A stretch of DNA of 64,000 nt from Hyphomicrobiales bacterium (GTDB lineage Bacteria; Pseudomonadota; Alphaproteobacteria; Rhizobiales; Xanthobacteraceae), in the NCBI GenBank assembly GCA_017305665.1, contig JAFKKH010000014.1, positions 62,001-126,000 of the forward strand, written 5' to 3'. The notes under the pieces are model-generated. The model saw only the letters and a program-made list of their open reading frames with translations. It made no database searches and had not been told where the DNA came from. Position 1 is the stretch's first letter, and each line of letters begins with the position of its first letter. The translations under genes and the position numbers were made by a program. Below, in pieces: positions 53,398-63,255 of this stretch.

Positions 53398-54351
53398 TCA
53401 ATCGAACAGGCTGGAGACCGACTCTTCGGCGGCGGTGCGGCTGATCGCTTCGCCGATCAGTCCTGCGATCGACAGCAGGCGGATATTGGCGGTCTTGTTG
53501 ACGGCATCGGTCGGCTGGATCGAGTCGGTGATGACGAGCTCTTTCAGCTTCGAGCCCGCGATGCGGGCGGCGGCGCCGCCGGACAGCACCCCGTGGGTGA
53601 TGTAGGCGTAGACTTCCTTGGCGCCGTTGGCGAGCAGGGCGTCCGCCGCGTTGACCAGCGTGCCGCCGGAATCGACGATGTCGTCGATCAGAACGCAGGT
53701 GTAGCCCGCGACGTCGCCGATCACGTTCATCACCTCGGACTCGCCGGCGCGTTCGCGGCGCTTGTCGATGATCGCCAGTGGTGCGTTGATGCGTTTGGCG
53801 AGACCGCGGGCACGGACCACGCCGCCGACGTCGGGCGACACCACCATCACGTTGGAAAGGTCGAACCGCTCCTTGATGTCGCGCACCATCACCGGCGAAG
53901 CGAACAGGTTGTCGACCGGGATGTCGAAGAAGCCCTGAATCTGCGCAGCGTGCAGATCGAGCGTCATGACGCGATCGGCGCCAGCGTGCGTGATGAGGTT
54001 CGCTACCAGCTTGGCCGAAATCGGCGAGCGCGAGCCGGCTTTACGGTCCTGCCGCGCATAGCCGAAATAGGGTACCACGGCGGTGATCCGGCGCGCCGAG
54101 GCGCGGCGCAGCGCATCCGTGATGATCAGGAGCTCCATCAGGTGGTCGTTGGCCGGCGCCGAGGTCGACTGGATGATGTAGATATCCGCGCCGCGGACAT
54201 TTTCCTGGACTTCGACGAAAACCTCGCCATCGGCGAAGCGCCGCACGCTAGCCTTGGTGAGGTCCATCCCCAACCAGGCCGCGATTTCCCGCGCCAGTGC
54301 TGGATTGGAGTTACCGGCGACCAGCTTGATGGCGCCGTTTTTGGCAGACAT
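53398..54351 (-). CDS. prs: Ribose-phosphate pyrophosphokinase
   Basis: A 317-residue PRPP synthase. The N-terminal [20 protein letters not shown], the metal-binding region [20 protein letters not shown], and the PRPP-binding loop [20 protein letters not shown] are present. It makes the activated ribose for purines, pyrimidines, His, Trp and NAD. The start ATG 54351 (MSAKNG) gives family length. The 148 bases upstream separate it from the lipoprotein gene in the same direction. Confidence 0.97.
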   Translation of the reverse strand: MSAKNGAIKLVAGNSNPALAREIAAWLGMDLTKASVRRFADGEVFVEVQENVRGADIYIIQSTSAPANDHLMELLIITDALRRASARRITAVVPYFGYARQDRKAGSRSPISAKLVANLITHAGADRVMTLDLHAAQIQGFFDIPVDNLFASPVMVRDIKERFDLSNVMVVSPDVGGVVRARGLAKRINAPLAIIDKRRERAGESEVMNVIGDVAGYTCVLIDDIVDSGGTLVNAADALLANGAKEVYAYITHGVLSGGAAARIAGSKLKELVITDSIQPTDAVNKTANIRLLSIAGLIGEAISRTAAEESVSSLFD

Positions 54352-54499
54352 CGACGCGTCTCCCCGCGATTTCGTGGATACAACGTTCAACATCTCGACT
54401 CCCGAGGAACCGTCCGGCCCGGACGACGGGGGCGTGATATCAAGGAGAGGCCAAGTCTGGCAATACGCGGATAGTGGTTTTCCGGCCTAAAATGGTGGT

Positions 54500-55102
54500 T
54501 TAGCGCGCGGCGAAAGCAAGTGCGCGGGCTACCTGCGGGCCGGGCGTTTGCGGAATATCGTCCGCACTGGCGACAGCAGGACCGCTGGGCTCCGAGGGCG
54601 GCGGTTCCGCTTCAGACGGAGCGGTGCCGTTGACCATGCTGCTCAGGCCGCTCAGCCCGGCCTGGGCGATTTTCCGCAACACCAGATCGTCGGCCGCTGC
54701 CCACGCATCGCGGCCGGACTTGCCGGCGGCTTCCTCGCCGCTCAGTCGCAGCGCGCGGTGCTGATTGCGGTCGTAGATATCCCAGACCCAGGCGATGGAG
54801 GTGCGGCCCTTGGTGACCTCGGCCGCCAGATAGCTGCGCACGCGGTAAGCGGCCTGCGTCTCGCGCGACACAATCGCGATGTTGCGGAGCTCGGATTCGG
54901 AATTGAGAATATTGACCAGACGGTCAAATACCTGCGGCGGCGGTCCGTCGACGGATTCGAAGGCAACGGTCGCACCAGCGCCCGCCTGCGCAAACGATGC
55001 GCTGCCGTTGCCGCCACCCGCGCAGCCTGCGAGCACGCACAGCGCCGCCAGCAGCGCAAAGGTGCGCGCGGCCCGCCCGACGCCGGGGGTGGTGAGATGC
55101 AT
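54500..55102 (-). CDS. Putative lipoprotein, unknown function
   Basis: A 200-residue protein with a lipoprotein signal: hydrophobic ARTFALLAALCV, then lipobox LAGC with Cys near residue 27. The mature domain (about 50-150) contains VFDRLVNILNSESELRNIA and AWVWDIYDRNQHRALRLSGE, a pattern of conserved Rhizobiales lipoproteins. The C-terminal 50 residues are Pro/Ser/Ala-rich. Lgt and LspA, both encoded in this window, would process it. Function is unknown. Confidence 0.72.
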   Translation of the reverse strand: MHLTTPGVGRAARTFALLAALCVLAGCAGGGNGSASFAQAGAGATVAFESVDGPPPQVFDRLVNILNSESELRNIAIVSRETQAAYRVRSYLAAEVTKGRTSIAWVWDIYDRNQHRALRLSGEEAAGKSGRDAWAAADDLVLRKIAQAGLSGLSSMVNGTAPSEAEPPPSEPSGPAVASADDIPQTPGPQVARALAFAAR

Positions 55103-55240
55103 TCGCTGACGTCCCTGTTTCGTCGAGCGATATCGTTAAACCGCGTTAAGGTCTAGGGCGGCACGCAGCGGTAGCGCAAAGAATCCGCTTGCCAACGATG
55201 CCGTTCCGATTTCGTTCGGCTTTTGCGCTGACGGACGCGG

Positions 55241-56011
55241 TCATTCGTCCTCGAGCGCGATGGCATGGACGTGGCGGCCGTAATCCGGCTCTTTGCGGTG
55301 CACCGTGCGGCGATAGCTGAAGAAGCGGTCGTCGGAATAAGTGTCGATGCCGGTGTCGTCGATCATGAGTATGCCCGCGCGCTCCAGCCGCATCCGGATG
55401 AAGCCGCCGAGGTCGAACATCGCATGACCATCGCGCGCCGCCGGACCGAAGAACCGCGCATAGTCGGCATCGGCCTGCGTGAAGCGATCGACGAATTCGG
55501 CGCCGACTTCGTAACTTTGCTGGCGGATCAGCGGGCCGATGGCGGCAACGATGTCGCCGCGCTGGCCACCGAGTTTCTCGATCGCGTCGATCGTCGATTC
55601 CAGCACACCGGTCAGCGCGCCCTTCCAGCCGGCATGCGCTGCGCCGATCACGCGCGCCTGTGGATCGACGAACAGGATCGGGCCGCAGTCGGCGGCGCTG
55701 GCCCCGATCGCCAGTCCCGGCGTGCGTGTGACGATGGCGTCGGCGCGCGGCCGCGAGGCAGCGTCCCACGCCTTGTCGACGATCACGACGTCGGGCGAAT
55801 GGATCTGGTACAGCGAGAGAAAATTTTCCGGCGCGACGCCCATGACCTCAGCCATGCGCCGCCGGTTCTCGGCGACATGGGCCGGATCATCCTGCGAGCC
55901 AACGCCCGCGTTCAGGCTCTGATAGATGCCTTGCGAGACGCCGCCTTCGCGGGTGAAAAACGCATGCCGCAGGCCGGGAACGGCCGCGAGCAAAGAAGAT
56001 GCAACGATCAT
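55241..56011 (-). CDS. pgeF: Peptidoglycan editing factor / purine nucleoside phosphorylase (PgeF, laccase domain)
   Basis: A 256-residue DUF152/YfiH-family protein. The metal ligands appear as His in LYQIHSPDVVIV, Cys in ASAADCGPILFVD and His in IGAAHAGWKGALTGV. Known members act on purine nucleosides and on misincorporated peptidoglycan residues, despite the name polyphenol oxidase. Its ATG overlaps the midA stop as ATGA, so the two are translationally coupled. Confidence 0.92.
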   Translation of the reverse strand: MIVASSLLAAVPGLRHAFFTREGGVSQGIYQSLNAGVGSQDDPAHVAENRRRMAEVMGVAPENFLSLYQIHSPDVVIVDKAWDAASRPRADAIVTRTPGLAIGASAADCGPILFVDPQARVIGAAHAGWKGALTGVLESTIDAIEKLGGQRGDIVAAIGPLIRQQSYEVGAEFVDRFTQADADYARFFGPAARDGHAMFDLGGFIRMRLERAGILMIDDTGIDTYSDDRFFSYRRTVHRKEPDYGRHVHAIALEDE

Positions 56012-57135
56012 GGTGCCTTGATCCCGCCGGGCTTCTCCTGATCGCTCAGGCCCACCAGTTCCGTGAGATTCGGATCGGAGACCGCGACCACCTTGAACAT
56101 CGATCCCATGCCGCCGCGGCCGCCTTCGGTCAGTCGCTTCAGTGCCGTCGAGATGTTCTCGGAGACTTCCGGAGCGGCTTTCGACATCAGGCTGACGGCG
56201 CGGGCATCGATGCCGAGGCGTTGCAGGAACTCGCCCTGCGTGACCGGGCCGTGGACGCGCGCGCCGACATCCTCGGCAGCGCGGGCCAGCGCCTGAAAAT
56301 CGACATGGGCGGTGACATCGGCTTGCCCAGGGAATTTCAGTGGATCGGCAAAGCTATGTCCGATGATCGCCTGGAAGGTATCGCCGGCGTCGCTGCGGAG
56401 GTGGCCATAGTCGATGATGAGTGCCGCGCCGCCGTTGTCGCGGATGCGGGTCGCGATTTTCATGATCTCGCCGTCGGGCCGCCATTCGAAGATCGCGCCC
56501 ACGGGCGCCGCGCGGACCAGCGGCGGCAGCAGCGCATCGAACCGCGGCACAGGTTGCGGCGTGGTGCCGAAGACAAGCTCGCCGTGCGCATCGAGATCGA
56601 CGACGCGCTCGTGCCATCCGTCGTCGCGCCTGACCATCTGGTGCACGGGTAGCACATCGAAATATTCGTTGGCGAAAATGATCGCGGGCCCCGGCGGCAC
56701 CTCGTCGAGGCTCGTATGCCACTGGATGGGTTTGCCTCCGGACAGCGTCGCCTGCTGCTTTTCGCGCAGGACGGGATTGATCTCGACCAGATGCACGCTG
56801 AGCGCCTGGTACATCGGCGGCAGTACCCGTAGCGCACGCAGGGCATCTGCCATCATGGTGCCGCGGCCGGGGCCGAGTTCGATCAGCCGCAACAAGGCCG
56901 GCGAGCCCATGGAGCGCCACACCGAGGCGGCCCAGAGCCCGAGCAGTTCGCCGAACATCTGGCTGACTTCGGGGGAGGTGATGAAGTCGCCTTCGCGTCC
57001 GAGCGGGTCGCGCGAGATGTAGTAGCCGTGTTCGGGATGGGCCAGGCAAAGCTGCATGTAGCGCCAGACCGGCAGCGGGCCGGATGTCTTGATCAGCCTC
57101 TTGATGTCAGCCAGCAGCGGCGAAGGTTCAGTCAC
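56008..57135 (-). CDS. SAM-dependent methyltransferase, MidA/NDUFAF7 family
   Basis: About 375 residues. The SAM-binding motif is [20 protein letters not shown] and the family segments [20 protein letters not shown] and [15 protein letters not shown] are present. The mitochondrial member methylates an Arg of a complex I subunit; the bacterial target is unproven. I start at GTG 57135, which overlaps the end of lgt; an ATG far upstream inside lgt is unlikely. It lies in the run dlh-lgt-midA-pgeF. Confidence 0.9.
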   Translation of the reverse strand: MTEPSPLLADIKRLIKTSGPLPVWRYMQLCLAHPEHGYYISRDPLGREGDFITSPEVSQMFGELLGLWAASVWRSMGSPALLRLIELGPGRGTMMADALRALRVLPPMYQALSVHLVEINPVLREKQQATLSGGKPIQWHTSLDEVPPGPAIIFANEYFDVLPVHQMVRRDDGWHERVVDLDAHGELVFGTTPQPVPRFDALLPPLVRAAPVGAIFEWRPDGEIMKIATRIRDNGGAALIIDYGHLRSDAGDTFQAIIGHSFADPLKFPGQADVTAHVDFQALARAAEDVGARVHGPVTQGEFLQRLGIDARAVSLMSKAAPEVSENISTALKRLTEGGRGGMGSMFKVVAVSDPNLTELVGLSDQEKPGGIKAP

Positions 57136-58006
57136 GGTTGGCCTTGGTTGAAACGTCCGGGTTCGAAATCGCTCGGGCGCCAGCGCTGCGCGAGCCGCGC
57201 GACCACGCGGCGTAGACAATGGCAAGTCCGGCAACAATCATCGGGACCGACAATAGCATTCCCATGGTCAATCCGCCCCACAGAAATCCGAGCTGTGGAT
57301 CGGGCTCGCGGAAGAATTCGCCTGTAATGCGCGCCATGGCGTACAGCGTGATGAAAGAGCCGAGAACGAGGCCCGGCCGTTTCAGTGCGCCGGCCCGGAT
57401 CATCAGCGCCAGGATCGTGAACAGCACGATGCCTTCGAGGGTTGCCTCGTAGAGCTGGCTCGGATGCCGCGGCAGCGGCCCGCCATTGGGGAACACCATG
57501 GCCCAGGGCAGGCTCGGGTCGGCCGGCCGGCCCCACAACTCGCTGTTGATGAAGTTGGCGATGCGGCCGAGGAACAGGCCGATCGGTCCGACCGCGGTGG
57601 TGATGTCGCCGAGCGACAGGATCGGCAGGTCGTGTTTCCGGCAGAACAGGATCACCGCCAGCACGCAGCCCATGAAGCCGCCGTGGAACGACATGCCGCC
57701 CTTCCAGAGCTCGAAGATCTCCGCGGGGTGATGGATGAAGAATTCCAGATTGTAGAACAGCACATAGCCGGTGCGGCCGCCAAGGATGATGCCGATCGTC
57801 ACCCACAGGATGAAGTCGTCGAGCTGCAGCAGCGAGATCGGCGCCGGCCCACCCCAGAGCTTCTCGTTCTTGAGCAGTGCGCGCGCATAGAGCCAGCCGA
57901 TCGTGATGCCGCCGATATAGGCGAGCGCGTACCAGCGGATCGCGATCGGGCCGAGCGAGATCGCGATGGGATCGAAGACGGGGTAGGTGATGAGGAGAAA
58001 GGGCAT
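57128..58006 (-). CDS. lgt: Prolipoprotein diacylglyceryl transferase
   Basis: A 292-residue membrane enzyme with about seven helices. The signature [17 protein letters not shown] and the conserved [18 protein letters not shown] are present. Lgt attaches diacylglycerol from phosphatidylglycerol to the lipobox Cys, the step before LspA. Its last codons overlap the GTG of the methyltransferase gene. A family A repeat separates it from the hydrolase gene upstream. Confidence 0.96.
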   Translation of the reverse strand: MPFLLITYPVFDPIAISLGPIAIRWYALAYIGGITIGWLYARALLKNEKLWGGPAPISLLQLDDFILWVTIGIILGGRTGYVLFYNLEFFIHHPAEIFELWKGGMSFHGGFMGCVLAVILFCRKHDLPILSLGDITTAVGPIGLFLGRIANFINSELWGRPADPSLPWAMVFPNGGPLPRHPSQLYEATLEGIVLFTILALMIRAGALKRPGLVLGSFITLYAMARITGEFFREPDPQLGFLWGGLTMGMLLSVPMIVAGLAIVYAAWSRGSRSAGARAISNPDVSTKANRD

Positions 58007-58020
58007 GGAGGGCTAACCTT

Positions 58021-58065
58021 CGTCATTCCGGGTTCGCTCGTTGCACGCGCGCCCCGGAATGACGG
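58021..58065. repeat. Short family A palindromic repeat
   Basis: CGTCATTCCGGGTTCGCTCG and GCGCCCCGGAATGACGG form inverted arms around a 10-base centre. It lies between dlh and lgt on the minus strand. Confidence 0.75.
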
Positions 58066-58078
58066 CTTCTTTGATACG

Positions 58079-58816
58079 TCAGGAAAGATTCCGGCGATAC
58101 AGTGCCAGCAGACGTTCCCAGTGCCGCTCTGCCGCTGCCTTGTCGTAGACCGGTCGCTTCGGAAACGCGAAGCCGTGATGGGTCCCGGGATAGATTTCGA
58201 TCTCGGCGCGCGCCTTGTCGGCGGCCATCGTCTGCTTCAGCGTCTCGACCGTTTCCATCGGCGCGTAGATGTCCGTTTCGGCGCAACCGAAATAGAGCTC
58301 GGCCTTGGACTTGCGCGAGGCGATGTGCGGGCTGTCCGGCTGGTCCGTTACCAGATGGGTGCCGTAGATCGAGGCGGCGGCCTTGACCCGGTCCGGAAAA
58401 TGCGTGGCGGCGTTGACCGAGTAACGCCCGCTCATGCAGTAGCCAACCGTGCCGACAATTTTGGTGTTCGCGGCCTTGTCCTTGTCGGCATGGGCGAGCA
58501 GTGCCTTGGTATCTTCCATGACCAGGGGAATGTTGATCGAGGCCATCAGCTCGAACATGCGCTTGCGCTCGGGCGATTCCGGATCGGCCGGCAGCGGACC
58601 CAGCTCCATGACGCCGGAGCGGTAATAGAGGTTCGGCAGCATCACGTAGTAGCCCGAGGTCGCGAACCGCCGTGCCATGTCGCGCAGTTCCTCGCGGATC
58701 GCGGGCGCATCCATGTAGAACAGGATCACCGGAAACGGTCCGCCGCGCTCGGGATGACTGATGAACGTCGTGGTGTGACCGTCCTTGGTGGGAATTTCGA
58801 TTTGCTGGTCGATCAT
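58079..58816 (-). CDS. Dienelactone hydrolase family protein
   Basis: A 245-residue alpha/beta hydrolase with an intact triad: nucleophile Cys in GTVGYCMSGRYSVN (G-x-C-x-G), acid Asp in GCAETDIYA and His in GTHHGFAFPKR. It lacks a signal peptide. The substrate may be a dienelactone or another ester/lactone. I start at ATG 58816 (MIDQQIEIPTKDG); the frame is open upstream. It is divergent from ubiK. Confidence 0.88.
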   Translation of the reverse strand: MIDQQIEIPTKDGHTTTFISHPERGGPFPVILFYMDAPAIREELRDMARRFATSGYYVMLPNLYYRSGVMELGPLPADPESPERKRMFELMASINIPLVMEDTKALLAHADKDKAANTKIVGTVGYCMSGRYSVNAATHFPDRVKAAASIYGTHLVTDQPDSPHIASRKSKAELYFGCAETDIYAPMETVETLKQTMAADKARAEIEIYPGTHHGFAFPKRPVYDKAAAERHWERLLALYRRNLS

Positions 58817-58984
58817 CGGCGTTTCTGTCCGGTTCTGTTTTTGCTTCGCGGGAAGGTCACGATTACAAGGAAATCCGGCACTGACAAGGCTACGCTGCAG
58901 CGGGCCGGGCTTGAAGTGCCGCGGCAGGATCGCCATTCTCTGATCTGGCCAGATGCAGGCGTAGCACCGCGCGGAGACACGAAG

Positions 58985-59242
58985 ATGACCCAGACCAACA
59001 ACCGGTTTTTCGACGAGATCGGGCGCCTGATGAACGATGCGGCCGGTGCGGCGCAGGGCGTCAAGCGCGAGGTCGATGCAGTGGTTCGCAATCAGGCCGA
59101 GAAAATCCTGCGCGATCTCGATATCGTCAAGCGCGAGGAATTCGAGGCCGTGAAGGACATGGCGCGGCTCGCGCGCGAGGAGAACGAGGCGCTGAAGGCG
59201 CGCATCGCGGCGCTCGAAGCGAAACTTGGCTCACCGAACTAG
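58985..59242 (+). CDS. ubiK: Ubiquinone biosynthesis accessory factor (UbiK/BMFP)
   Basis: An 85-residue protein, amphipathic then coiled coil: FFDEIGRLMNDAAGAAQGVK, followed by VKREEFEAVKDMARLAREEN and EALKARIAALEAKL, the pattern of the YqiC/BMFP family. In E. coli UbiK supports aerobic ubiquinone synthesis with UbiJ. It is divergent from the hydrolase gene and is followed by a YdeI-family gene after 14 bases. Confidence 0.88.
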   Translation: MTQTNNRFFDEIGRLMNDAAGAAQGVKREVDAVVRNQAEKILRDLDIVKREEFEAVKDMARLAREENEALKARIAALEAKLGSPN

Positions 59243-59256
59243 CTGTTTTCCCGCCG

Positions 59257-59868
59257 ATGGCGAAGATCAAAGGCGGACTTCCGGTCCTTGCTTTCAGGTC
59301 GCAATCGGCGTGGGACAAGTGGCTCGCGTCCCAGCCCGCCGGGGCAAAAGGTCTGTGGCTGAAGCTGGCAAAGAAATCGTCGGGGATAGCGAGCGTTTCA
59401 AAAGCAGAGGCGATCGATGCCGCGCTCTGTCATGGCTGGATCGACGGCCAGTTGGATAGCTTCGACGACGACTTCTGGCTGATCCGGTTCACGCCTCGTC
59501 AATCCACCAGCAAATGGTCCGAGAAAAATAGAAGCCGTGCGCTCGAACTGATCGCGCAGAATCTTATGCGTCCGGCGGGGTTGAGCGAAATCGAACGCGC
59601 CAGGAAGGATGGACGCTGGGACAGCGCGTACTCGGGTCAAAGTACCGCCCAAGTGCCCGACGACCTTCGCGCCGCTTTGGCGAAGAGCAAGAAGGCCGCC
59701 CGTTTTTTCGAGACGCTCGACGGTGCCAACCGGTATGCCATCCTTTACCGGGTCCAGACCGCCAAAAAGCCGGAAACCCGCGCCGCGCGGATTGCGGCCT
59801 ACGTCGCTATGCTGGCGGAGGGCAAAACGATCCACCCACAGAAAGTCAAAGCCAAGGGACGTGGGTAG
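59257..59868 (+). CDS. YdeI/OmpD-associated family protein
   Basis: A 203-residue soluble protein with the family segments KGLWLKLAKKSSG, EAIDAALCHGWIDGQLDSFD, WLIRFTPRQSTSKWSEKN and YRVQTAKKPETRAARIA. Members have been linked to envelope stress and antimicrobial peptide tolerance, but no reaction is known. No membrane segment is visible. Likely co-transcribed with ubiK. Confidence 0.85.
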   Translation: MAKIKGGLPVLAFRSQSAWDKWLASQPAGAKGLWLKLAKKSSGIASVSKAEAIDAALCHGWIDGQLDSFDDDFWLIRFTPRQSTSKWSEKNRSRALELIAQNLMRPAGLSEIERARKDGRWDSAYSGQSTAQVPDDLRAALAKSKKAARFFETLDGANRYAILYRVQTAKKPETRAARIAAYVAMLAEGKTIHPQKVKAKGRG

Positions 59869-60042
59869 CGGGCTGACAGGCCCTGCATTGACCCGGCTGG
59901 ATCGTCTTTTCGGCACCAGAGGAGGGCTGGGAAACGGAGCAAAAAATCCGGCGGTTTCCTTGTTATTTCCGGCATTTGCGGCTAGAACGCCGCCACGTCT
60001 GCGGCCCCCGCACCCCTGGAGGCTTGCCGGTGACGTGAAACG

Positions 60043-60069
60043 GGCCGCGATCGCGGCCTTTAACTTTTT
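60043..60069 (+). terminator. Terminator-like hairpin in the rplY leader
   Basis: Perfect palindrome GGCCGCGATCGCGGCC (60043-60058) followed by TTTAACTTTTT, ending 21 bases before the rplY start. It may end transcripts from the YdeI gene or act as an attenuator for rplY. Confidence 0.5.
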
Positions 60070-60089
60070 GAAAAACAAGGACTAAATCA

Positions 60090-60821
60090 ATGGCGACCGT
60101 CAAGGAATTGAAGGCGACCGCACGTTCGAAGAGCGGCAAGGGGGCCGCCCGGGCAGAGCGTCGCGCCGGCCGAGTGCCGGGAGTGATCTATGGCAACAAC
60201 CAGCCCCCGACGACGATCTCGGTCGAAGATGCCGAACTGCGCCAGCGCATTCAGGCCGGCCGGTTCCTGACCACGATTTTCGACATCGACCTCGACGGCA
60301 AGAAGCACCGCGTGATTCCGCGCGACTTCCACCTCGATCCGGTCAAGGATTTTCCGATCCACGTCGATTTCCTGCGGCTCGGCGAAGGCGCCACCATTCG
60401 TGTCAGCGTGCCCCTGCACATCCTGAAGGCGGAAGTCTCGCCGGGCGTGAAGCGCGGCGGCACCGTCAACATCGTCACTCACTCGATCGACCTCGAGTGT
60501 GCGGTCGACAACATTCCGCAGTTCATCGAGGCCGATGTCGGCGGGCTCGAAATCAGCCACTCGCTGCATCTGTCCGACGTCAAGCTGCCGGCCGGCGTGA
60601 AATCGCTGGCGCGCGAGGACGTCACGCTGGTGACCATCGTGCCGCCGTCGGGCTACGCCGAAGAGCAGAAGGCCGCTGCGGCTGCCGCCGCCGGAGCTCC
60701 TGCTGCCGGCGCCGCGCCCGCTGCCGGCGCTGCACCTGCGGCTGGTGCCGCGGCTCCTGCTGCCGCCGCAGCACCCGCGGCTGGCGCGAAGGCGCCCGTG
60801 GGCGGCGACAAGAAGAAGTAA
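60090..60821 (+). CDS. rplY: 50S ribosomal protein L25 (CTC form)
   Basis: A 243-residue L25/TL5 protein that binds 5S rRNA. The L25 domain covers residues 1-95 (KSGKGAARAERRAGRVPGVI, VKDFPIHVDFLRLG). The CTC domain follows to about 190. A tail of some 50 residues made almost only of Ala, Pro and Gly ends in GGDKKK. Such Ala/Pro tails are usual in this group. A Shine-Dalgarno AAGGA lies ten bases before the ATG. pth follows after 15 bases. Confidence 0.96.
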   Translation: MATVKELKATARSKSGKGAARAERRAGRVPGVIYGNNQPPTTISVEDAELRQRIQAGRFLTTIFDIDLDGKKHRVIPRDFHLDPVKDFPIHVDFLRLGEGATIRVSVPLHILKAEVSPGVKRGGTVNIVTHSIDLECAVDNIPQFIEADVGGLEISHSLHLSDVKLPAGVKSLAREDVTLVTIVPPSGYAEEQKAAAAAAAGAPAAGAAPAAGAAPAAGAAAPAAAAAPAAGAKAPVGGDKKK

Positions 60822-60836
60822 GCGACAACCCGCGCC

Positions 60837-61448
60837 ATGCGCCTGTTCGTCGGACTGGGCAATCCCGGCACGAAGTACCAGGGCAACCGGCATAACATCG
60901 GGTTCATGGTCGTGGACGAGATTGCGCGGCGTCACGGTTTTGCACCGTGGCGCCGCCGCTTTCAGGGCGAGACCTCCGAAGGCACGCTCGATCGCGAACG
61001 CGTCGTGCTGCTGAAGCCCGCGACCTACATGAACGAATCCGGCAACGCCGTGCAGGAGGCCGCGAATTTCTTCAAGCTGGGCGAAAGCGATGTCGTGGTG
61101 TTTCACGACGAGATCGAGCTTCCGCCGGCCAAGGTTCGCGTCAAGGTCGGCGGTGGCATCGCCGGCCACAACGGCCTGCGCTCCATCTCGGCGCATATCG
61201 GCAACGAATATCGCCGCGTCCGCCTCGGCGTCGGGCATCCCGGCGTCAAGGATCTCGTGCACATCCACGTGCTGAACGATTTCGCCAAGAGCGAGCGGCC
61301 GTGGGTCGAGGCGTTGACCGACGTCGTCGCCGACAACGCAGCGCTACTGGTGACGGGCAAGGATTCGACGTTCCAGAACAAGGTGCACCTGGCCATGCAG
61401 GCAAAGGGGTTCACCGAGAAGGACAATGGTGCCGAAGGCACCAAATAA
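60837..61448 (+). CDS. pth: Peptidyl-tRNA hydrolase
   Basis: A 203-residue Pth that frees tRNA from dropped-off peptidyl-tRNA. It has [20 protein letters not shown] with the catalytic His, [18 protein letters not shown], and [19 protein letters not shown] followed by GHNGLRSI. The standard length and position directly after rplY match the order found in many bacteria. Confidence 0.97.
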   Translation: MRLFVGLGNPGTKYQGNRHNIGFMVVDEIARRHGFAPWRRRFQGETSEGTLDRERVVLLKPATYMNESGNAVQEAANFFKLGESDVVVFHDEIELPPAKVRVKVGGGIAGHNGLRSISAHIGNEYRRVRLGVGHPGVKDLVHIHVLNDFAKSERPWVEALTDVVADNAALLVTGKDSTFQNKVHLAMQAKGFTEKDNGAEGTK

Positions 61449-61480
61449 AGGATGAGGTGCCGTTGCGAGGTGTGAAGCAC

Positions 61481-61540
61481 CGAAGCAATCCAGTCTGGAT
61501 ATCGGTTGCTGGATTGCTTTGCTTCGCTCGCGATGACGGC
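61481..61540. repeat. Dispersed intergenic repeat, family C
   Basis: CGAAGCAATCCAG and inverse CTGGATTGCTTTGCTTCGCT, then CGCGATGACGG. It is close to the copy at 39.0 kb and lies between pth and ychF. Confidence 0.8.
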
Positions 61541-61560
61541 CAGAAGACTCTGAGGGCGCA

Positions 61561-62658
61561 ATGGGATTCAAATGCGGTATCGTCGGGTTGCCCAATGTCG
61601 GCAAGTCGACCCTGTTCAATGCGCTGACGGAAACGGCGGCCGCGCAGGCGGCGAACTATCCGTTCTGCACCATCGAGCCCAATGTCGGCGCGGTGGCAGT
61701 GCCCGATCCGCGCCTCGACAAGCTCACGGCGATCGCCAAATCGGCGCAGATCATTCCGACGCAGCTGACCTTCGTGGACATCGCGGGTCTGGTGCGCGGC
61801 GCATCCAAGGGCGAAGGCCTCGGCAACCAGTTTCTCGCCAACATCCGCGAGGTCGATGCGGTCGCCCACGTGGTGCGTTGCTTCGAGGATTCCGACATCA
61901 CTCACGTCGAAGGCAAGATCGCGCCGCTCGCGGATATCGAGACCATCGAGACCGAGTTGATGCTGGCCGATCTCGATAGCCTCGAGAAACGCGTCGACAA
62001 CCTGTCGAAGAAGGCCAAGGGCAACGACAAGGAAGCCAAGGAGCAACTCGATCTGGTTGAGCGCGCGCTCAAACTGTTGCGCGACGGCCAACCGACGCGC
62101 GGCATGGAGCGCAAGCCTGAAGAGGAGCGCAACTTCCGCATGCTCGGCCTTCTGACCTCGAAGCCCGTGCTTTACGTCTGCAACGTCGAGGAGGGATCGG
62201 CTGCCACCGGCAACAGCTTCTCGCAGGCGGTGTTCGAGCATGCGAAGAAGGAGGGTGCTGTCGCCGTGGTGATTTCGGCGAAGATCGAATCCGAGATCGC
62301 GACGCTGTCACGCGAGGAGCGCGCCGATTTCCTCGAGACGTTGGGGCTGGAAGAGGCCGGTCTCGATCGGCTGATCCGCGCCGGCTACGACCTGCTCCAT
62401 CTCATCACCTATTTCACGGTTGGCCCCAAGGAAGCACGCGCCTGGACCATCACCAAAGGCACCAAGGCGCCGGGCGCAGCGGGCGTCATTCACACCGACT
62501 TCGAAAAGGGTTTTATCCGCGCCGAGACTATTGCCTACAATGATTACGTGGCGCTTGGCGGTGAAGCCGGCGCACGCGATGCCGGCAAGTTGCGGCTGGA
62601 AGGCAAGGAGTATGTCGTTGCCGACGGCGACGTCATGCACTTCAGGTTCAATACATAA
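61561..62658 (+). CDS. ychF: Redox-regulated ATPase YchF (OLA1 family)
   Basis: A 365-residue P-loop protein of the Obg-related group. G1 is [19 protein letters not shown]3 is [20 protein letters not shown], and the C-terminal TGS domain includes [15 protein letters not shown] and [18 protein letters not shown]. It prefers ATP because the G4 specificity motif is altered, as in all YchF proteins. It is linked to oxidative stress and ribosome function. Confidence 0.97.
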   Translation: MGFKCGIVGLPNVGKSTLFNALTETAAAQAANYPFCTIEPNVGAVAVPDPRLDKLTAIAKSAQIIPTQLTFVDIAGLVRGASKGEGLGNQFLANIREVDAVAHVVRCFEDSDITHVEGKIAPLADIETIETELMLADLDSLEKRVDNLSKKAKGNDKEAKEQLDLVERALKLLRDGQPTRGMERKPEEERNFRMLGLLTSKPVLYVCNVEEGSAATGNSFSQAVFEHAKKEGAVAVVISAKIESEIATLSREERADFLETLGLEEAGLDRLIRAGYDLLHLITYFTVGPKEARAWTITKGTKAPGAAGVIHTDFEKGFIRAETIAYNDYVALGGEAGARDAGKLRLEGKEYVVADGDVMHFRFNT

Positions 62659-62690
62659 CAGGCGGCAATTTTATTCTTGGCATGTGGCAG

Positions 62691-62722
62691 GATCACAGAT
62701 GTGCAATTGCACATCTGTGATC
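62691..62722. repeat. Perfect 32-base palindrome
   Basis: The left half GATCACAGATGTGCAA (62691-62706) is the exact reverse complement of the right half (62707-62722). It lies between the convergent ychF and DUF4282 genes and has no T-run on either side. It may be a two-way terminator hairpin or a protein-binding site. Confidence 0.9.
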
Positions 62723-62766
62723 GGCTTGCATCGCAATCCGTCTGGAATGACGCCCCGTTGCGGCGC

Positions 62767-63078
62767 TTACTGCGTCTGTCCCGTCTGCCCCATCGGTCCC
62801 TGATCGCGGATCGCACCGAGATGCTCGTTGATCCGGAATACAATCAGGATGAATTCAGCGGCGATGCGTGAGAACACGATGCCGACCAGCACGCCGGCAA
62901 GACTGAGAAGAATGGTGATGAAGCCGGCGAACGGGCTGACCGCCATTAGCGCCAGCCCCGAGAAAACGCCGGACAATCCCGATAGTGCGATCAGGACGAT
63001 GACCAGCCAGTAGAATGTCTTGATGATCGTGGGCGTGATGAATCGATCCCACTGAAACAGATCGCGTAATTCGAACAT
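62767..63078 (-). CDS. DUF4282 membrane protein
   Basis: A 103-residue protein with two or three membrane helices (IIKTFYWLVIVLIALSGLSG; PFAGFITILLSLAGVLVGIV) and a conserved start MFELRDLFQWDRFITPT. The C-terminus RIAAEFILIVFRINEHL precedes a Gln/Gly tail. The family has no known function. It is convergent with ychF and divergent from the MaoC pair. Confidence 0.85.
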   Translation of the reverse strand: MFELRDLFQWDRFITPTIIKTFYWLVIVLIALSGLSGVFSGLALMAVSPFAGFITILLSLAGVLVGIVFSRIAAEFILIVFRINEHLGAIRDQGPMGQTGQTQ

Positions 63079-63255
63079 CTGTCGCTCCCCTGACGAATCG
63101 CGCCGCTGTCATGATGCATGGATGGCTGTGCCGGGTGCGGCCAAAACCCCATTTGGCCGTTCCGGGCAGGATCGCAGCCGCGTCATGCAGGCGCGCGGGT
63201 TGAGATTGCCGCAAATAACGGCCACAATCGGGCCATTCCTCCAACTATTCCCAGC

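Noticed and set aside
60655-60815. DNA repeat in the rplY 3' end
   Set aside because: The repeated GCC/GCT/CCG triplets encode the normal Ala/Pro-rich L25 tail; it is coding low complexity rather than a separate element.
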